From an uncultured Aquimarina sp. (GTDB lineage Bacteria; Bacteroidota; Bacteroidia; Flavobacteriales; Flavobacteriaceae): a DNA stretch of 64,000 bases. The position numbers and the translations under genes are program-made. Location: assembly GCA_947501475.1 (NCBI GenBank), contig CANMWA010000008.1, forward strand, positions 124,001 through 188,000, in the 5' to 3' direction. Within the stretch, counting starts at the first letter, position 1. Each line of letters opens with the position of its first letter. Below the pieces are notes generated by a model that saw nothing but the letters and a program-made list of their open reading frames with translations, did no database searches and had not been told where the DNA came from. Of this stretch, positions 8,701 through 16,586 are shown piece by piece.

Positions 8701-10492
8701 TTATAATTTAACAAACCTAGAGACTATTGGGCTTTCTAATAATCAATTGGAAGGAGAAATAGGTTCTAATATCATAAACTTAAACAAACTTATTGATGTA
8801 GACCTTTCTTCAAATATACTTACCGGTCAAATCCCTACAGGTATATATGATTTAACAAATCTAGAAAGGATCAATCTTGGTAATAATCAATTGGAAGGAC
8901 TCATCTCAGTAGAAATTGGAAATCTACCAAAACTCAATTATTTAAACTTTTCTAGGAATAATCTATCTGGTAGTATTCCCACAGAAATTGGAAACCTTAC
9001 TAATTTGCAATTTTTGTACCTATACGACAATCAATTATCTGGCACAATACCTGTAGAAATAGGAAATCTAACAGAACTAATATCACTAAGTTTTTTTGAT
9101 AATCAACTATTTGGCACAATACCTACAGAGTTAGGAAATCTAACCAGTTTACAAGTATTGTATCTTAGTGAAAATCAATTAACAGGTTCTATTCCTTCAG
9201 AAATAGGAAATTTGACCAAATTAGTGGCATTAGGAATTCATGATAATCAACTAGAGGGATCTATTCCAACTCAAATTACAAACCTTACAAATCTGAACAC
9301 TTTTGATATTTCTGAAAACAAGTTCGTTTTTGAAGATTTTGAAGATGATTTTAACCACTACAATGGATTGACAACGTTTCGATATGCTCCGCAAGCAAAC
9401 ATTAACACTCAACAAATTGCAACTGTAGTAGAAGAAGCTTCTTATATATTCGTGGTACGAGCTACAATAAGCCCTAATAATATGTATCAATGGCGTAAAA
9501 ATGGAGTGAACATTTCTGGAGCTAATAATTATTTTTATAATATCGCAAGAACAAATTCTTCACATGTAGGGGTTTATGATTGCTTAATTACCAATAGTAT
9601 CGTAACTGATTTACAAATCAGGAAAGAACCTGTAACACTTAATGTACTATTTACCGATACAGATAATGACGGAGTAAGTAATAGTATTGATCTGTGTCCG
9701 GGTACTCTCCCTGGAGAAATTGTAAACCAAGATGGATGCTCGACCGATCAACTAATCAATATTGATTCAAACGATATTCAGATTAGCGTTACCAGCACTT
9801 CTTGCCCTGGGGTAGCCAATGGAAAAGTTGACTTATCTTTTGTAAAAGACTATATTTATAGTGTATCAATAACAGGTAACTCAGAAAATAGATCCTTTAC
9901 CGATGTCAATTCTAGTACTGGATTAGTCATTTCAAACCTAGCTGCAGGTTCTTATGACTTATGTATTACAATACCTACCATTTCAGGTTACAAACAATGC
10001 TTTACTACTGTAATTGAAACCCCTGCCAACCTTCAAGTTTCTACTCCCAAAGTGGATATCCAAAATAAAACAGCCACTTTCGAGGTATCTGGAAGTACAA
10101 ATTATATAGCAACAGTGAATTTTAAGATTTATGAGTTTACTTTTAATGATACTACAACACAAAAAATAAGTGTAGCACTACAAAATGGCACTAATGATAT
10201 TGAAGTAATAACAGACAAAGCATGTCAGGGAAAATTTAATAAAACAATTACTACCGATGAGCTTAGATTACATCCTATACCTGCAACTGACTACCTGAAC
10301 ATCGCGGGTCTAAGCGATGCTAATGTCTCTGTAACAGTAACTAACCTAGCTGGTACTATCGCGCTATCCACTACAGTAAAAAATACCGACAGTGGATACA
10401 GGTTACCGTTAAGCAATTTAGCAACAGGCATGTATCTAATAACTATTACTACCCCAACCCAAACTATTAACACCAAAATATTCAAGCAATGA
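5735..10492 (+). CDS. Giant secreted leucine-rich-repeat/Ig-like protein with T9SS sorting tail
   Basis: This 1585-residue protein begins with a signal peptide (MKKLLCLLIALPAIALSQ); the in-frame ATG-like starts further upstream lie in the promoter. A carbohydrate-binding-like beta domain fills about residues 20-165. Three modules follow, at about 174, 552 and 907. Each starts with an LRR cap (DALIALYNATDGPNW) and runs into plant-type LRRs (NLTNLxxLxLxxNQLSGxIPxEIG), ending in an Ig-like domain with YQW...GTYTC. A thrombospondin-type-3-like calcium loop (DTDNDGVSNSIDLCPG) lies near 1305. A T9SS C-terminal domain (LHPIPATDYLNI...GMYLITI) starts near 1508. It should be exported to the cell surface or medium and probably mediates binding or adhesion. 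The target is unknown. Confidence 0.92.
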   Translation: MKKLLCLLIALPAIALSQTNFIQNGNLDVWLTGIEPLDWGVEGNVRLNLDESTNGGVSALFIDGATAPKLIATNYTLEAGKTYQLSFDYKVKTANTTFGQQVISYSYGGVDFTPNTNSNRIPQGFDWESVSTEITPTVTELWRLEISLNSFIADAFEVYIDNVRIIDVNEPTQRDALIALYNATDGPNWTNTWDLNTDMSTWYGISLDDSGNVLAINLINNNLIGTVPAEIGNLPALFFLQITDNQLSGTIPTEIGNLTNLESLNLSGNLLSGPLPPELFSITKLEALLIAGNQLESTIPVDIGNLTNLTILDLSNNSMPGEIPTTISNLTNLNSLNLSYNSLDGGILSEIGSLVNLEYLTLNNNQFFGDIPVEVGNLTKLIELNLNNNKLFLSIPNTIENLTSLKTFNVSNNTLSGTIPTGIKNISSLESFNISTNSFVFENFEDDFSALNSIAAFEYIPQYAIDDEENIELIPGSTITLTVSETQSPNNQYQWVKNLTDNITGETNNTLILSNLSGADVGTYTCSITNPNVPGLTIYKALTSIIEVPQAEKDALIVLYNATGGPNWINTWDLNSSVDSWYGVRLNNSGNIESIELNNNGLEGVIPSEIGNLTSLKRLDLSNNQLSGGITSEIGNFTKLEFLNLGQNQLTGQIPSSIGNLTNLQELYLYNNQLTDSIPVEIGNLTSLDLLILRENQLSGEIPTEIGNLITLRSLNLRNNQLSGNIPVSIGNLTNLQTIYLGTNQLSGTIPIGIGNLTSLGVLSLDNNQLSGTIPTGIKNISSLESFNISTNSFVFENFEDDFSALNSIAAFEYIPQYTIDDEENIELIPGSTITLTVSETQSPNNQYQWVKNLTDNIAGETNNTLILSNLSGADVGTYTCSITNPNVPGLTIYKALTSIIEVPQAEKDALIALYNATDGPNWTNTWDLNSSVDSWYGVRLNNSGNVESLSLSNNNLKGTIPPQIGNLTSLKTLYINSNELPGIIPQEFYNLTNLETIGLSNNQLEGEIGSNIINLNKLIDVDLSSNILTGQIPTGIYDLTNLERINLGNNQLEGLISVEIGNLPKLNYLNFSRNNLSGSIPTEIGNLTNLQFLYLYDNQLSGTIPVEIGNLTELISLSFFDNQLFGTIPTELGNLTSLQVLYLSENQLTGSIPSEIGNLTKLVALGIHDNQLEGSIPTQITNLTNLNTFDISENKFVFEDFEDDFNHYNGLTTFRYAPQANINTQQIATVVEEASYIFVVRATISPNNMYQWRKNGVNISGANNYFYNIARTNSSHVGVYDCLITNSIVTDLQIRKEPVTLNVLFTDTDNDGVSNSIDLCPGTLPGEIVNQDGCSTDQLINIDSNDIQISVTSTSCPGVANGKVDLSFVKDYIYSVSITGNSENRSFTDVNSSTGLVISNLAAGSYDLCITIPTISGYKQCFTTVIETPANLQVSTPKVDIQNKTATFEVSGSTNYIATVNFKIYEFTFNDTTTQKISVALQNGTNDIEVITDKACQGKFNKTITTDELRLHPIPATDYLNIAGLSDANVSVTVTNLAGTIALSTTVKNTDSGYRLPLSNLATGMYLITITTPTQTINTKIFKQ
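6986..7510 (+). repeat. Intragenic repeat, copy 1 (Ig-like domain plus next LRR cap)
   Basis: About 525 bp here recur 1065 bp downstream (8051-8575) in the same frame. By eye the copies differ at only about a dozen positions. The unit covers the last LRR, the Ig-like domain and the cap of the next LRR block. This is much closer than the surrounding LRRs are to each other, which points to a recent in-frame duplication or gene conversion. Confidence 0.9.
8051..8575 (+). repeat. Intragenic repeat, copy 2
   Basis: This is the second copy of the 525-bp near-identical block that starts at 6986. The offset of 1065 bp equals 355 codons, so the reading frame is kept. Similarity ends abruptly after the LRR cap, near 8575. 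Confidence 0.9.
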
Positions 10493-11181
10493 GACTTATA
10501 AAAACATTAATTATACTCGCCTTAATCCTTCAATCTTGTGGCGGAAGTGATGATGGTGCAGGACCGGATACAGGAGGTCCAGGATCTGACCTACAATTAG
10601 GAAACTTTAATCTTACTTTTCCTAATAATAATGAACTATGTATAGAAGGAACTGATGTTTCTAATACTATGATCAACATACCTTTTAGATGGTCTTCTTC
10701 TACAAATGCGACTTCATACAAGATAGAAGTAACCAACACTCAGGATGGCAAAAAATACGAAGCTACTTCTGATACAAATTCAACTGAAATCGCAATCCCT
10801 AAAGGAAACCAATTTAGCTGGAAAGTTTCTGCTTTACTAGAAGGAAAAACTAAAGAAAGTAATGCAATCTGGAATTTTTATTCTCAAGGGACTACTACTA
10901 CAGCCCATATTCCTTTCCCTGCAGAAATTACTTTAGAAGATAATAAAGATGGTACTATAAATATCTCTTGGAAAGCTATAGATCTAGATAATGATATTGA
11001 AAAATATGAAGTTTATTTAAGTGATGCTACAGGAACTCTAAATCTAATTGCAGACACTCAAGAGGTCAAGCTCAATAACATCAGCATAACCTATGACATT
11101 AGTTATATTCTAGAGGTTATTACCAAAGATAAAAATGAGAACACCTCATTAAGTAAAAAAACATTTAGATTTAAATCTTAA
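10489..11181 (+). CDS. Surface lipoprotein with fibronectin type III-like domains
   Basis: This 230-residue lipoprotein has a short signal ending at the lipobox LQSC (Cys17). GGSDDG follows, and acidic residues after the cysteine are typical of surface-export signals in Bacteroidota lipoproteins. The mature part looks like two fibronectin type III-like beta domains, about residues 35-130 (IPFRWSSSTNATSYKIEV) and 135-228 (INISWKAIDLDNDIEKYEVY). There is no catalytic motif. Its ATG overlaps the stop codon of the LRR gene (ATGA), so the two are almost surely co-translated. It may anchor or assist the LRR protein at the cell surface, but that is inference. Confidence 0.82.
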   Translation: MRLIKTLIILALILQSCGGSDDGAGPDTGGPGSDLQLGNFNLTFPNNNELCIEGTDVSNTMINIPFRWSSSTNATSYKIEVTNTQDGKKYEATSDTNSTEIAIPKGNQFSWKVSALLEGKTKESNAIWNFYSQGTTTTAHIPFPAEITLEDNKDGTINISWKAIDLDNDIEKYEVYLSDATGTLNLIADTQEVKLNNISITYDISYILEVITKDKNENTSLSKKTFRFKS

Positions 11182-11263
11182 TTATTTTTTTATACCTCAT
11201 CTAAATAAATAGATTCACTAACAACAACTAAAGTTAATTAAAAAAACAACCTATTAAACTTCA

Positions 11264-12484
11264 TTATTCACTTTGCATAATGGAGTTTTTTTTATCTATC
11301 ATATCTTTATAAAAATCATAATAATTTAAAAAAGTAGGGATCACTGGGCCATTAAATGGGTTAGGACCATTAAATAAGACACAAATACCAATCTTATTAT
11401 CTGGATCTATCATTAATTGTGTTTTATATTGATTTACATTTCCTCCGTGATAGATCACCCTTCGGCCTCTATAATCCAATATACGCCAACCTTTACCATA
11501 GTATGAATCTGTAACGCCATCCCATAAATTAACATAGGTATCTTTATTACTGGTACAGATTACTGGATTAAAAACATCACTAAGACTCTTCTTAGAAATA
11601 ATATCAGGGCGATATCCCAACAACACTTTTAAGTACTCCCCCATATCAGAAATAGAGGCATTTACACCCCCGGCCGCAGCAACATTATAATAACCCTTAT
11701 GAAGTTTATCTTTTTTGTATTTTTTAGAGTAATGATTATACGAATGTGGTAATGCTACATTATCATGATTTCTTATTGTAGAAAATGTACTTGAAGCATT
11801 CTGCATACCTGCAGGATCGAATATTCGTTCTCTGAGTAATGTTTCAAAAGGTTTCTGGGTTTTATTTTCCATTATTTTTTCAATAACCGAAAACATTGCA
11901 TTTTGATACTCATACTCTACCCCTTCTTTTGAAACCACTCCTTTCCTTTTAAAGCTTTTAATAATCTGGTCAATAGACAACCCTCTATTGATAAGCTTAC
12001 TATAGGTATACTTATACAAACCAGTGGTATGAGATAATAAATGATTAACCTGAAGCCGACCTGCTTGTTCTTTATCTTTTAAATCAAACCCTTGTACAGA
12101 TTCTTTTATATTGGCATCCCATTGTAACTCATTATGATCTACCAAATTTCCAGCTAAAACAGATGTAACCCCCTTGGATAAGCTTGCAATTCTAAAAACG
12201 GTATTTGTATCTACAGAATCCTGTGTATGGATTTCTTTTACGCCAAATCCTTTCTTATAAATAATCGTAGAATCTTTAACAATCACAATAGCTGCTCCAG
12301 GGCACTCTGAAACATTAAAATTGGTAGTAAAAAACTTTTCATAATGCTCTAAAAAAAATGATAAAGAATCTTTTTTCTCAATTTTAGGACTCTTATCAAC
12401 AGTACTACTTACTTTTTCATCGGGTTTTGATGTATTACAAGCTGCCAGAGCAACAGTAATAAACACTATATAAATATACTTCAT
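11264..12484 (-). CDS. Serine hydrolase lipoprotein, beta-lactamase class C family
   Basis: This 406-residue lipoprotein has its lipid cysteine at residue 16 (lipobox LAAC) and then a class C beta-lactamase/DD-peptidase fold. The nucleophile motif SLSK is at residues 101-104. The second motif is YQN (in YEYQNAMFS), and the third, KTG-like motif is HGGN. All three are intact. Such proteins hydrolyse peptidoglycan peptides, beta-lactams, D-amino-acid peptides or esters; the substrate cannot be told. It lies convergent to the LRR-lipoprotein unit and 160 bp downstream of the DUF5916 gene on the same strand, with no clear terminator between. Confidence 0.87.
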   Translation of the reverse strand: MKYIYIVFITVALAACNTSKPDEKVSSTVDKSPKIEKKDSLSFFLEHYEKFFTTNFNVSECPGAAIVIVKDSTIIYKKGFGVKEIHTQDSVDTNTVFRIASLSKGVTSVLAGNLVDHNELQWDANIKESVQGFDLKDKEQAGRLQVNHLLSHTTGLYKYTYSKLINRGLSIDQIIKSFKRKGVVSKEGVEYEYQNAMFSVIEKIMENKTQKPFETLLRERIFDPAGMQNASSTFSTIRNHDNVALPHSYNHYSKKYKKDKLHKGYYNVAAAGGVNASISDMGEYLKVLLGYRPDIISKKSLSDVFNPVICTSNKDTYVNLWDGVTDSYYGKGWRILDYRGRRVIYHGGNVNQYKTQLMIDPDNKIGICVLFNGPNPFNGPVIPTFLNYYDFYKDMIDKKNSIMQSE

Positions 12485-12644
12485 ACACTAACTAATCTAA
12501 GGTGTTGCAAAATACATTTAAAATAATAAGAGAGAAAAAGTTTATGTAATCATTTTATATCCTCGTATTAAAAGTAAGCTCTGGCTGGAGTTACCTTAAG
12601 TAATAACTCAAATACCAGAAAGGCAAATTCTATCTCCTGCCTCC

Positions 12645-15338
12645 TTAAAGTACAAATCTATACGTTGCTTTAATCAAGAATGTATTTTCGGGTTGTTGGT
12701 CCAAGATTTGATTATTCAGGCTTCTAAACAAATGATCACCTGGGGCTCCATCACCTGTAACTCCTTGCGACCAAACCAAAAATATTTCAGAGCCAGGAAT
12801 ATATTCCCAGCGTAATACCAAATTAGATCTAAACTGTACAAATGCAAAATCAGGGTCATCAAAGGTATAATCTATGGTCCCATCTCTGTTTTCATCGACA
12901 GAATATTCATCATCGGCAAAAGAGATTTGATTCTGTTCATACAGCGTTACACGCTCACTCAGATCCTTAGCAACAGGATTATTAACATAGTTAAAATCTT
13001 TATATCTACCTCTAGAGACAAACGGCTCTCCATAATATTGTATCGTAAGATTAGGATTGATATTATAATTTATTCGAATACTAGCACTCAACGTTTGTTG
13101 ATCAATATTGGCTGTAATATATCTTGTTGTACCATTAAAATCTGCATCGGTAACATATTGTGTTTTATTAGGATTTTGTCTAAACTGTGGATTAAGTGAC
13201 AGGCTCAATGCATTAAAAGGTTGATAATTTAGCCTCACCACATACCTGTTAAAAGAGAAGTTTTTTTGGTTTGCTCTTGACCCATCATAGCCTAAGGTAA
13301 AATTAAATTTCTTTCTTCGATCTGACCCAAAAAACAGAAAAGCAAAGTTTTCATCAGAAAAACGCCATCTAGGCCCCCCTTGTAAAATGGTGTTAGAAAA
13401 AATTCTTGGTTTATGTCCAAAACCAACCTCGGTCCACCAATTGTTTGTATAATTAATCTCTCCTCGCAAGAAATATTGAATACGATTGTAGTTTCCTTCA
13501 AAATCAAAAGTAGAAAACTGCTCTGCAAAAATATTAGCTCTTCTATAGAGTTTTGTTGGTTTTAGGAATAAATACCTAACATTTGCAAATTGTCGAATCT
13601 CATCAGCTTGTCTTAAAAACCCAATATCATTAAGCTCTAATTCGGGTGATCTCCAAAAGATCCCTGCATTATATCTCCAGTTTCCACCACCCGATCTTCC
13701 TCCGGTAAGCTTACCTCCTGTTCCTGTAAGAGAGGTTCTATTTGGATCAACTTGCACATGATCAGCATCAGGTCTTTGAAAATTATGTGTAAGTTCATTT
13801 TGCGTCTCCTCTATTGCTTCTTTAGATCCTTCTACATGACTTGTTATAATATTTCCTTCGATATAATATTTTCTTTCTTTCCAGTTATGTCTAAAATCCA
13901 AGCCCCCAGAGTATGCAGATTTCCTTAAATTATTCAAATTATTTTCGCGAGTATTAGCTAGCTCTAATGTTTCATCTGTATTTGGATCATCGCTATCAAT
14001 TTCAAAAGCATCTCCCAAATTACGATTGGTTGCAGTAAAGATCCCCCCAATGTATGTATTACGATCATTAAAATCTTTTTGTGCTCTCCCTACAAAATAA
14101 TTCGTAAGCGGCTCTACAATTGCCTCTCTCTCATTTCCATTTTCATCTTCTATCTTGGCAATTTCTCGGTCAGTTACACTTTCTAGGATACCAATAGACC
14201 ACCCATCTTTGGTTTTACCGCTAAATTTTGCCGCTCCTAACATTGTTGTGTTATTAGGACGGTCAATAAATTCGCCATCTAACTCGGTTATAGATCCTTG
14301 AGGGCTTCTTCCAATTCTACGTGAATAAAATACATTATCCTGACCATTAGCAAATCGATAATCGAATATATTTTTATTCTCTACAAAAAATGGTCGTTGT
14401 TCTCTAAAAAAAATCTGAAATCCATCAAGAGCTATTGCGGCTGGATCTGCTTCTACTTGTCCAAAATCAGGATTTACAGTCAAATCCAAAGTGAGGTCAT
14501 TCGTGATTCCGATCTTTGCATCTAATCCGCCATTCAATTTAAAGTCGTCTCCATCTCGAAAAGGGTTACCATCTTCTTTAGGATACGTATCTAATTGTGT
14601 TACTGCAAAAGGTTGAATCTCTAATTGCTTTTGGGGTTCGATATCGATTAACCCGTGTAGTTCTCCAAATTCACTCACCCAACCAGGGGCATCCTGAGGA
14701 ATCCTTTGCCACACCGATCGTTCTTCTTTTCTAAATAGTCTACGATTAACCTGAAGCCCCCATATTTGTTCTTTACTTTTCCCAAATTTCACCTGGCTTA
14801 GTGGGATTTTTACTTCTGCGGTCCAACCTTCATCATCAATATTAGTAGCAGTATACCAAATAGGGTTCCAACTGCTATCCCAATTATTACCATTACGAGA
14901 GATAAATTCATCTCCTTTTACACCTGCTGCTGTAATGCTAAACGAAAAACCTGTTCGTTTATCATGATATGTATCAAGGTTTATTTCTACCCAATCTCCA
15001 GCAAAGCCATCACGTCTTGATAATCGTTTTTCAATCTTATCAGGCTCTGTGTCATAACAGCGGTACGCCACATAAAGGTATTTTTGATCATATATTATCT
15101 TAAATTTAGTCTTTTCTGTAGGAGGTGTATTTTCATCGGGTTCATTTTCAATAAAATCTCCTGTCCAATCTACAAGATCCCAACTAGAGTCATCAATAAG
15201 ACCATCTATTGTTGGAGCTTCGCTACCATTAAGTGGTTTTGTGGTATAAATTCTTTTTGTAACAGTTTTGGTAGAATCTTGTGCAATAGCAAAAATTGGA
15301 AACATAAAAAGTATCCATAATTGACGTAAATAAAACAT
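12645..15338 (-). CDS. DUF5916 outer-membrane protein with CBM9-like N-terminal domain
   Basis: This 897-residue protein has a signal peptide ending near FAIAQ. A family-9-like carbohydrate-binding domain (about residues 30-215, starting APTIDGLIDDSSWDLVDW) matches the DOMON/CBM9 fold. The rest is the DUF5916 region, rich in alternating aromatic strands and ending KATYRFVL, as expected of an outer-membrane beta barrel. Many Bacteroidota carry several such proteins; the biochemical role is not established. The carbohydrate link rests only on the N-terminal domain. It stands divergent from rplM across a 279-bp gap. Confidence 0.85.
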   Translation of the reverse strand: MFYLRQLWILFMFPIFAIAQDSTKTVTKRIYTTKPLNGSEAPTIDGLIDDSSWDLVDWTGDFIENEPDENTPPTEKTKFKIIYDQKYLYVAYRCYDTEPDKIEKRLSRRDGFAGDWVEINLDTYHDKRTGFSFSITAAGVKGDEFISRNGNNWDSSWNPIWYTATNIDDEGWTAEVKIPLSQVKFGKSKEQIWGLQVNRRLFRKEERSVWQRIPQDAPGWVSEFGELHGLIDIEPQKQLEIQPFAVTQLDTYPKEDGNPFRDGDDFKLNGGLDAKIGITNDLTLDLTVNPDFGQVEADPAAIALDGFQIFFREQRPFFVENKNIFDYRFANGQDNVFYSRRIGRSPQGSITELDGEFIDRPNNTTMLGAAKFSGKTKDGWSIGILESVTDREIAKIEDENGNEREAIVEPLTNYFVGRAQKDFNDRNTYIGGIFTATNRNLGDAFEIDSDDPNTDETLELANTRENNLNNLRKSAYSGGLDFRHNWKERKYYIEGNIITSHVEGSKEAIEETQNELTHNFQRPDADHVQVDPNRTSLTGTGGKLTGGRSGGGNWRYNAGIFWRSPELELNDIGFLRQADEIRQFANVRYLFLKPTKLYRRANIFAEQFSTFDFEGNYNRIQYFLRGEINYTNNWWTEVGFGHKPRIFSNTILQGGPRWRFSDENFAFLFFGSDRRKKFNFTLGYDGSRANQKNFSFNRYVVRLNYQPFNALSLSLNPQFRQNPNKTQYVTDADFNGTTRYITANIDQQTLSASIRINYNINPNLTIQYYGEPFVSRGRYKDFNYVNNPVAKDLSERVTLYEQNQISFADDEYSVDENRDGTIDYTFDDPDFAFVQFRSNLVLRWEYIPGSEIFLVWSQGVTGDGAPGDHLFRSLNNQILDQQPENTFLIKATYRFVL

Positions 15339-15534
15339 ATGAGTAGCGGGTTTGATGATTGATCTCTCTAAGATGACAGAAATTATTTACGTTTGTCACA
15401 CTTAAAACTCTTTTTTAATAAAAAATTAACAAGAAATAAAGGCTTAGCTATTAAAATTAAACAAATAATTACAGCCTATTCTGATCCCATTGATAACCAA
15501 TGATTCATCTCAAAAAAATAATATCAATCAGCTG

Positions 15535-15565
15535 TTTGCTATATAAATATATAATTGTACATTTG
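15535..15565 (+). promoter_or_regulatory. rplM-rpsI promoter (consensus Bacteroidota type)
   Basis: TTTG (15535-15538), exactly 19 bp, then TACATTTG (15558-15565): a full match to the Bacteroidota consensus. The expected start of transcription lies near 15572, so the leader begins with the small hairpin CCTAT/ATAGG at 15570-15584. That hairpin could take part in feedback control by L13, but this is only a possibility. The remaining 15339-15534 sequence shows no gene. Confidence 0.8.
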
Positions 15566-15617
15566 CACCCCTATTTTATATAGGAAAAGGAATGTTTAAT
15601 AAGTAAAATTAATTAGT

Positions 15618-16073
15618 GTGGACACATTAAGTTACAAAACAGTATCTGCCAACAAAGCCACCGTTACCAAGGAATGGTTGCACATAGATGCTGAAGGACA
15701 GACTTTAGGTCGTCTTTCTTCTGTAGTAGCAATACTACTTAGAGGTAAGCACAAACCTAGCTTTACCCCACACGTTGATTGCGGTGATAATGTTATCATT
15801 ACAAATGCCGGAAAAATCAACTTAACAGGAAAAAAGTGGACAGATAAATCATATATCCGTCACACTGGATACCCTGGAGGGCAAAGAAGTCTTACTGCTC
15901 AGGAATTGTATGACAAGAACCCAGAGCGTTTAATCGAAAAAGCGGTAAAAGGAATGTTACCTAAAAACAAATTAGGAGCAGCTTTATTCCGTAATTTAAA
16001 GGTTTATGCAGGAGCAGAACACAATCAGGATGCTCAAAAACCTAAAACTGTTAACTTAAACGAAGTTAAGTAA
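15618..16073 (+). CDS. rplM: 50S ribosomal protein L13
   Basis: This 151-residue large-subunit protein has the family landmarks [33 protein letters not shown] and YPGGQRS, with [21 protein letters not shown] near the C-terminus. The start is a GTG: the next ATG is far inside the conserved domain, and MDTLSYKT is the expected N-terminus for this lineage. Its TAA stop shares one base with the rpsI start (TAATG), giving the usual rplM-rpsI pair. The promoter at 15535 drives both genes. Confidence 0.98.
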   Translation: MDTLSYKTVSANKATVTKEWLHIDAEGQTLGRLSSVVAILLRGKHKPSFTPHVDCGDNVIITNAGKINLTGKKWTDKSYIRHTGYPGGQRSLTAQELYDKNPERLIEKAVKGMLPKNKLGAALFRNLKVYAGAEHNQDAQKPKTVNLNEVK

Positions 16074-16459
16074 TGGAAGTTATTCACAAAATTGGCCGTA
16101 GAAAAACGGCTGTAGCTAGAATTTATCTTAAGGATGGTTCTGGAAAAATTACGGTTAACAAAAAAGACCTTAGCGATTATTTCACTACTGCTACTTTACA
16201 ATACAAAGTAAATCAACCTTTAACTTTAACTAGTAACGAGGATAAATACGATGTAAATGTAAACGTATATGGTGGAGGAATCACTGGTCAGGCTGAAGCT
16301 GTTCGTTTAGCAATATCAAGAGCGGTATGCGAACTAGACGAAGAAAACAGATCTGTACTTAAACCAGAAGGTTTGTTGACCAGAGATCCAAGAATGGTAG
16401 AGCGTAAGAAATTCGGTCAGAAGAAAGCTCGTAAGAAATTCCAGTTCTCTAAACGTTAA
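16073..16459 (+). CDS. rpsI: 30S ribosomal protein S9
   Basis: This 128-residue small-subunit protein has the N-terminal IGRRKTAVARIYL and GSGKITVN. The middle has VYGGGITGQAEAVRLAISRAV. The basic tail RKFGQKKARKKFQFSKR reaches the P-site tRNA in the ribosome. It is co-translated with rplM by a one-base overlap. Length and ends are normal for the family. Confidence 0.98.
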   Translation: MEVIHKIGRRKTAVARIYLKDGSGKITVNKKDLSDYFTTATLQYKVNQPLTLTSNEDKYDVNVNVYGGGITGQAEAVRLAISRAVCELDEENRSVLKPEGLLTRDPRMVERKKFGQKKARKKFQFSKR

Positions 16460-16483
16460 TTTATTAAAACAGTATTTGTTGTT

Positions 16484-16500
16484 ACCTCAAATTTTGAGGT
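16484..16500 (+). other. Small hairpin between rpsI and rpsB
   Basis: ACCTCA (16484-16489) pairs with TGAGGT (16495-16500) across AATTT. It lies 25 bp after rpsI and 86 bp before rpsB and is not followed by a T-run. It could be a weak attenuator, an RNA-processing site or part of an rpsB leader. No separate rpsB promoter is obvious in the 127-bp gap, so rpsB may be read from the rplM promoter. Confidence 0.3.
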
Positions 16501-16586
16501 GTTAGTTTAGCATCTAAATGCACAAGGCCATACAAACGTAGCCACTTGGGCATTGCTAATTCAACAGAACGTAAACTATTACAAAA

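Noticed and set aside
6300..9300. Regularly spaced repeats that could suggest a CRISPR array
   Set aside because: The periodicity of about 72 bp is the 24-residue LRR unit in one open frame; the units are diverged and there are no spacers or cas genes.
6100..9490. Several minus-strand ORFs of 60-120 codons inside the LRR gene
   Set aside because: They lie opposite a repeat-rich coding frame with clear protein repeats, and their translations simply mirror the LRR repeats. No promoter or independent signal supports them.
15566..15617. A known ribosomal-protein leader RNA upstream of rplM
   Set aside because: There is only one 5-bp hairpin in a 50-nt leader; too little to call a specific RNA family without a covariance search.
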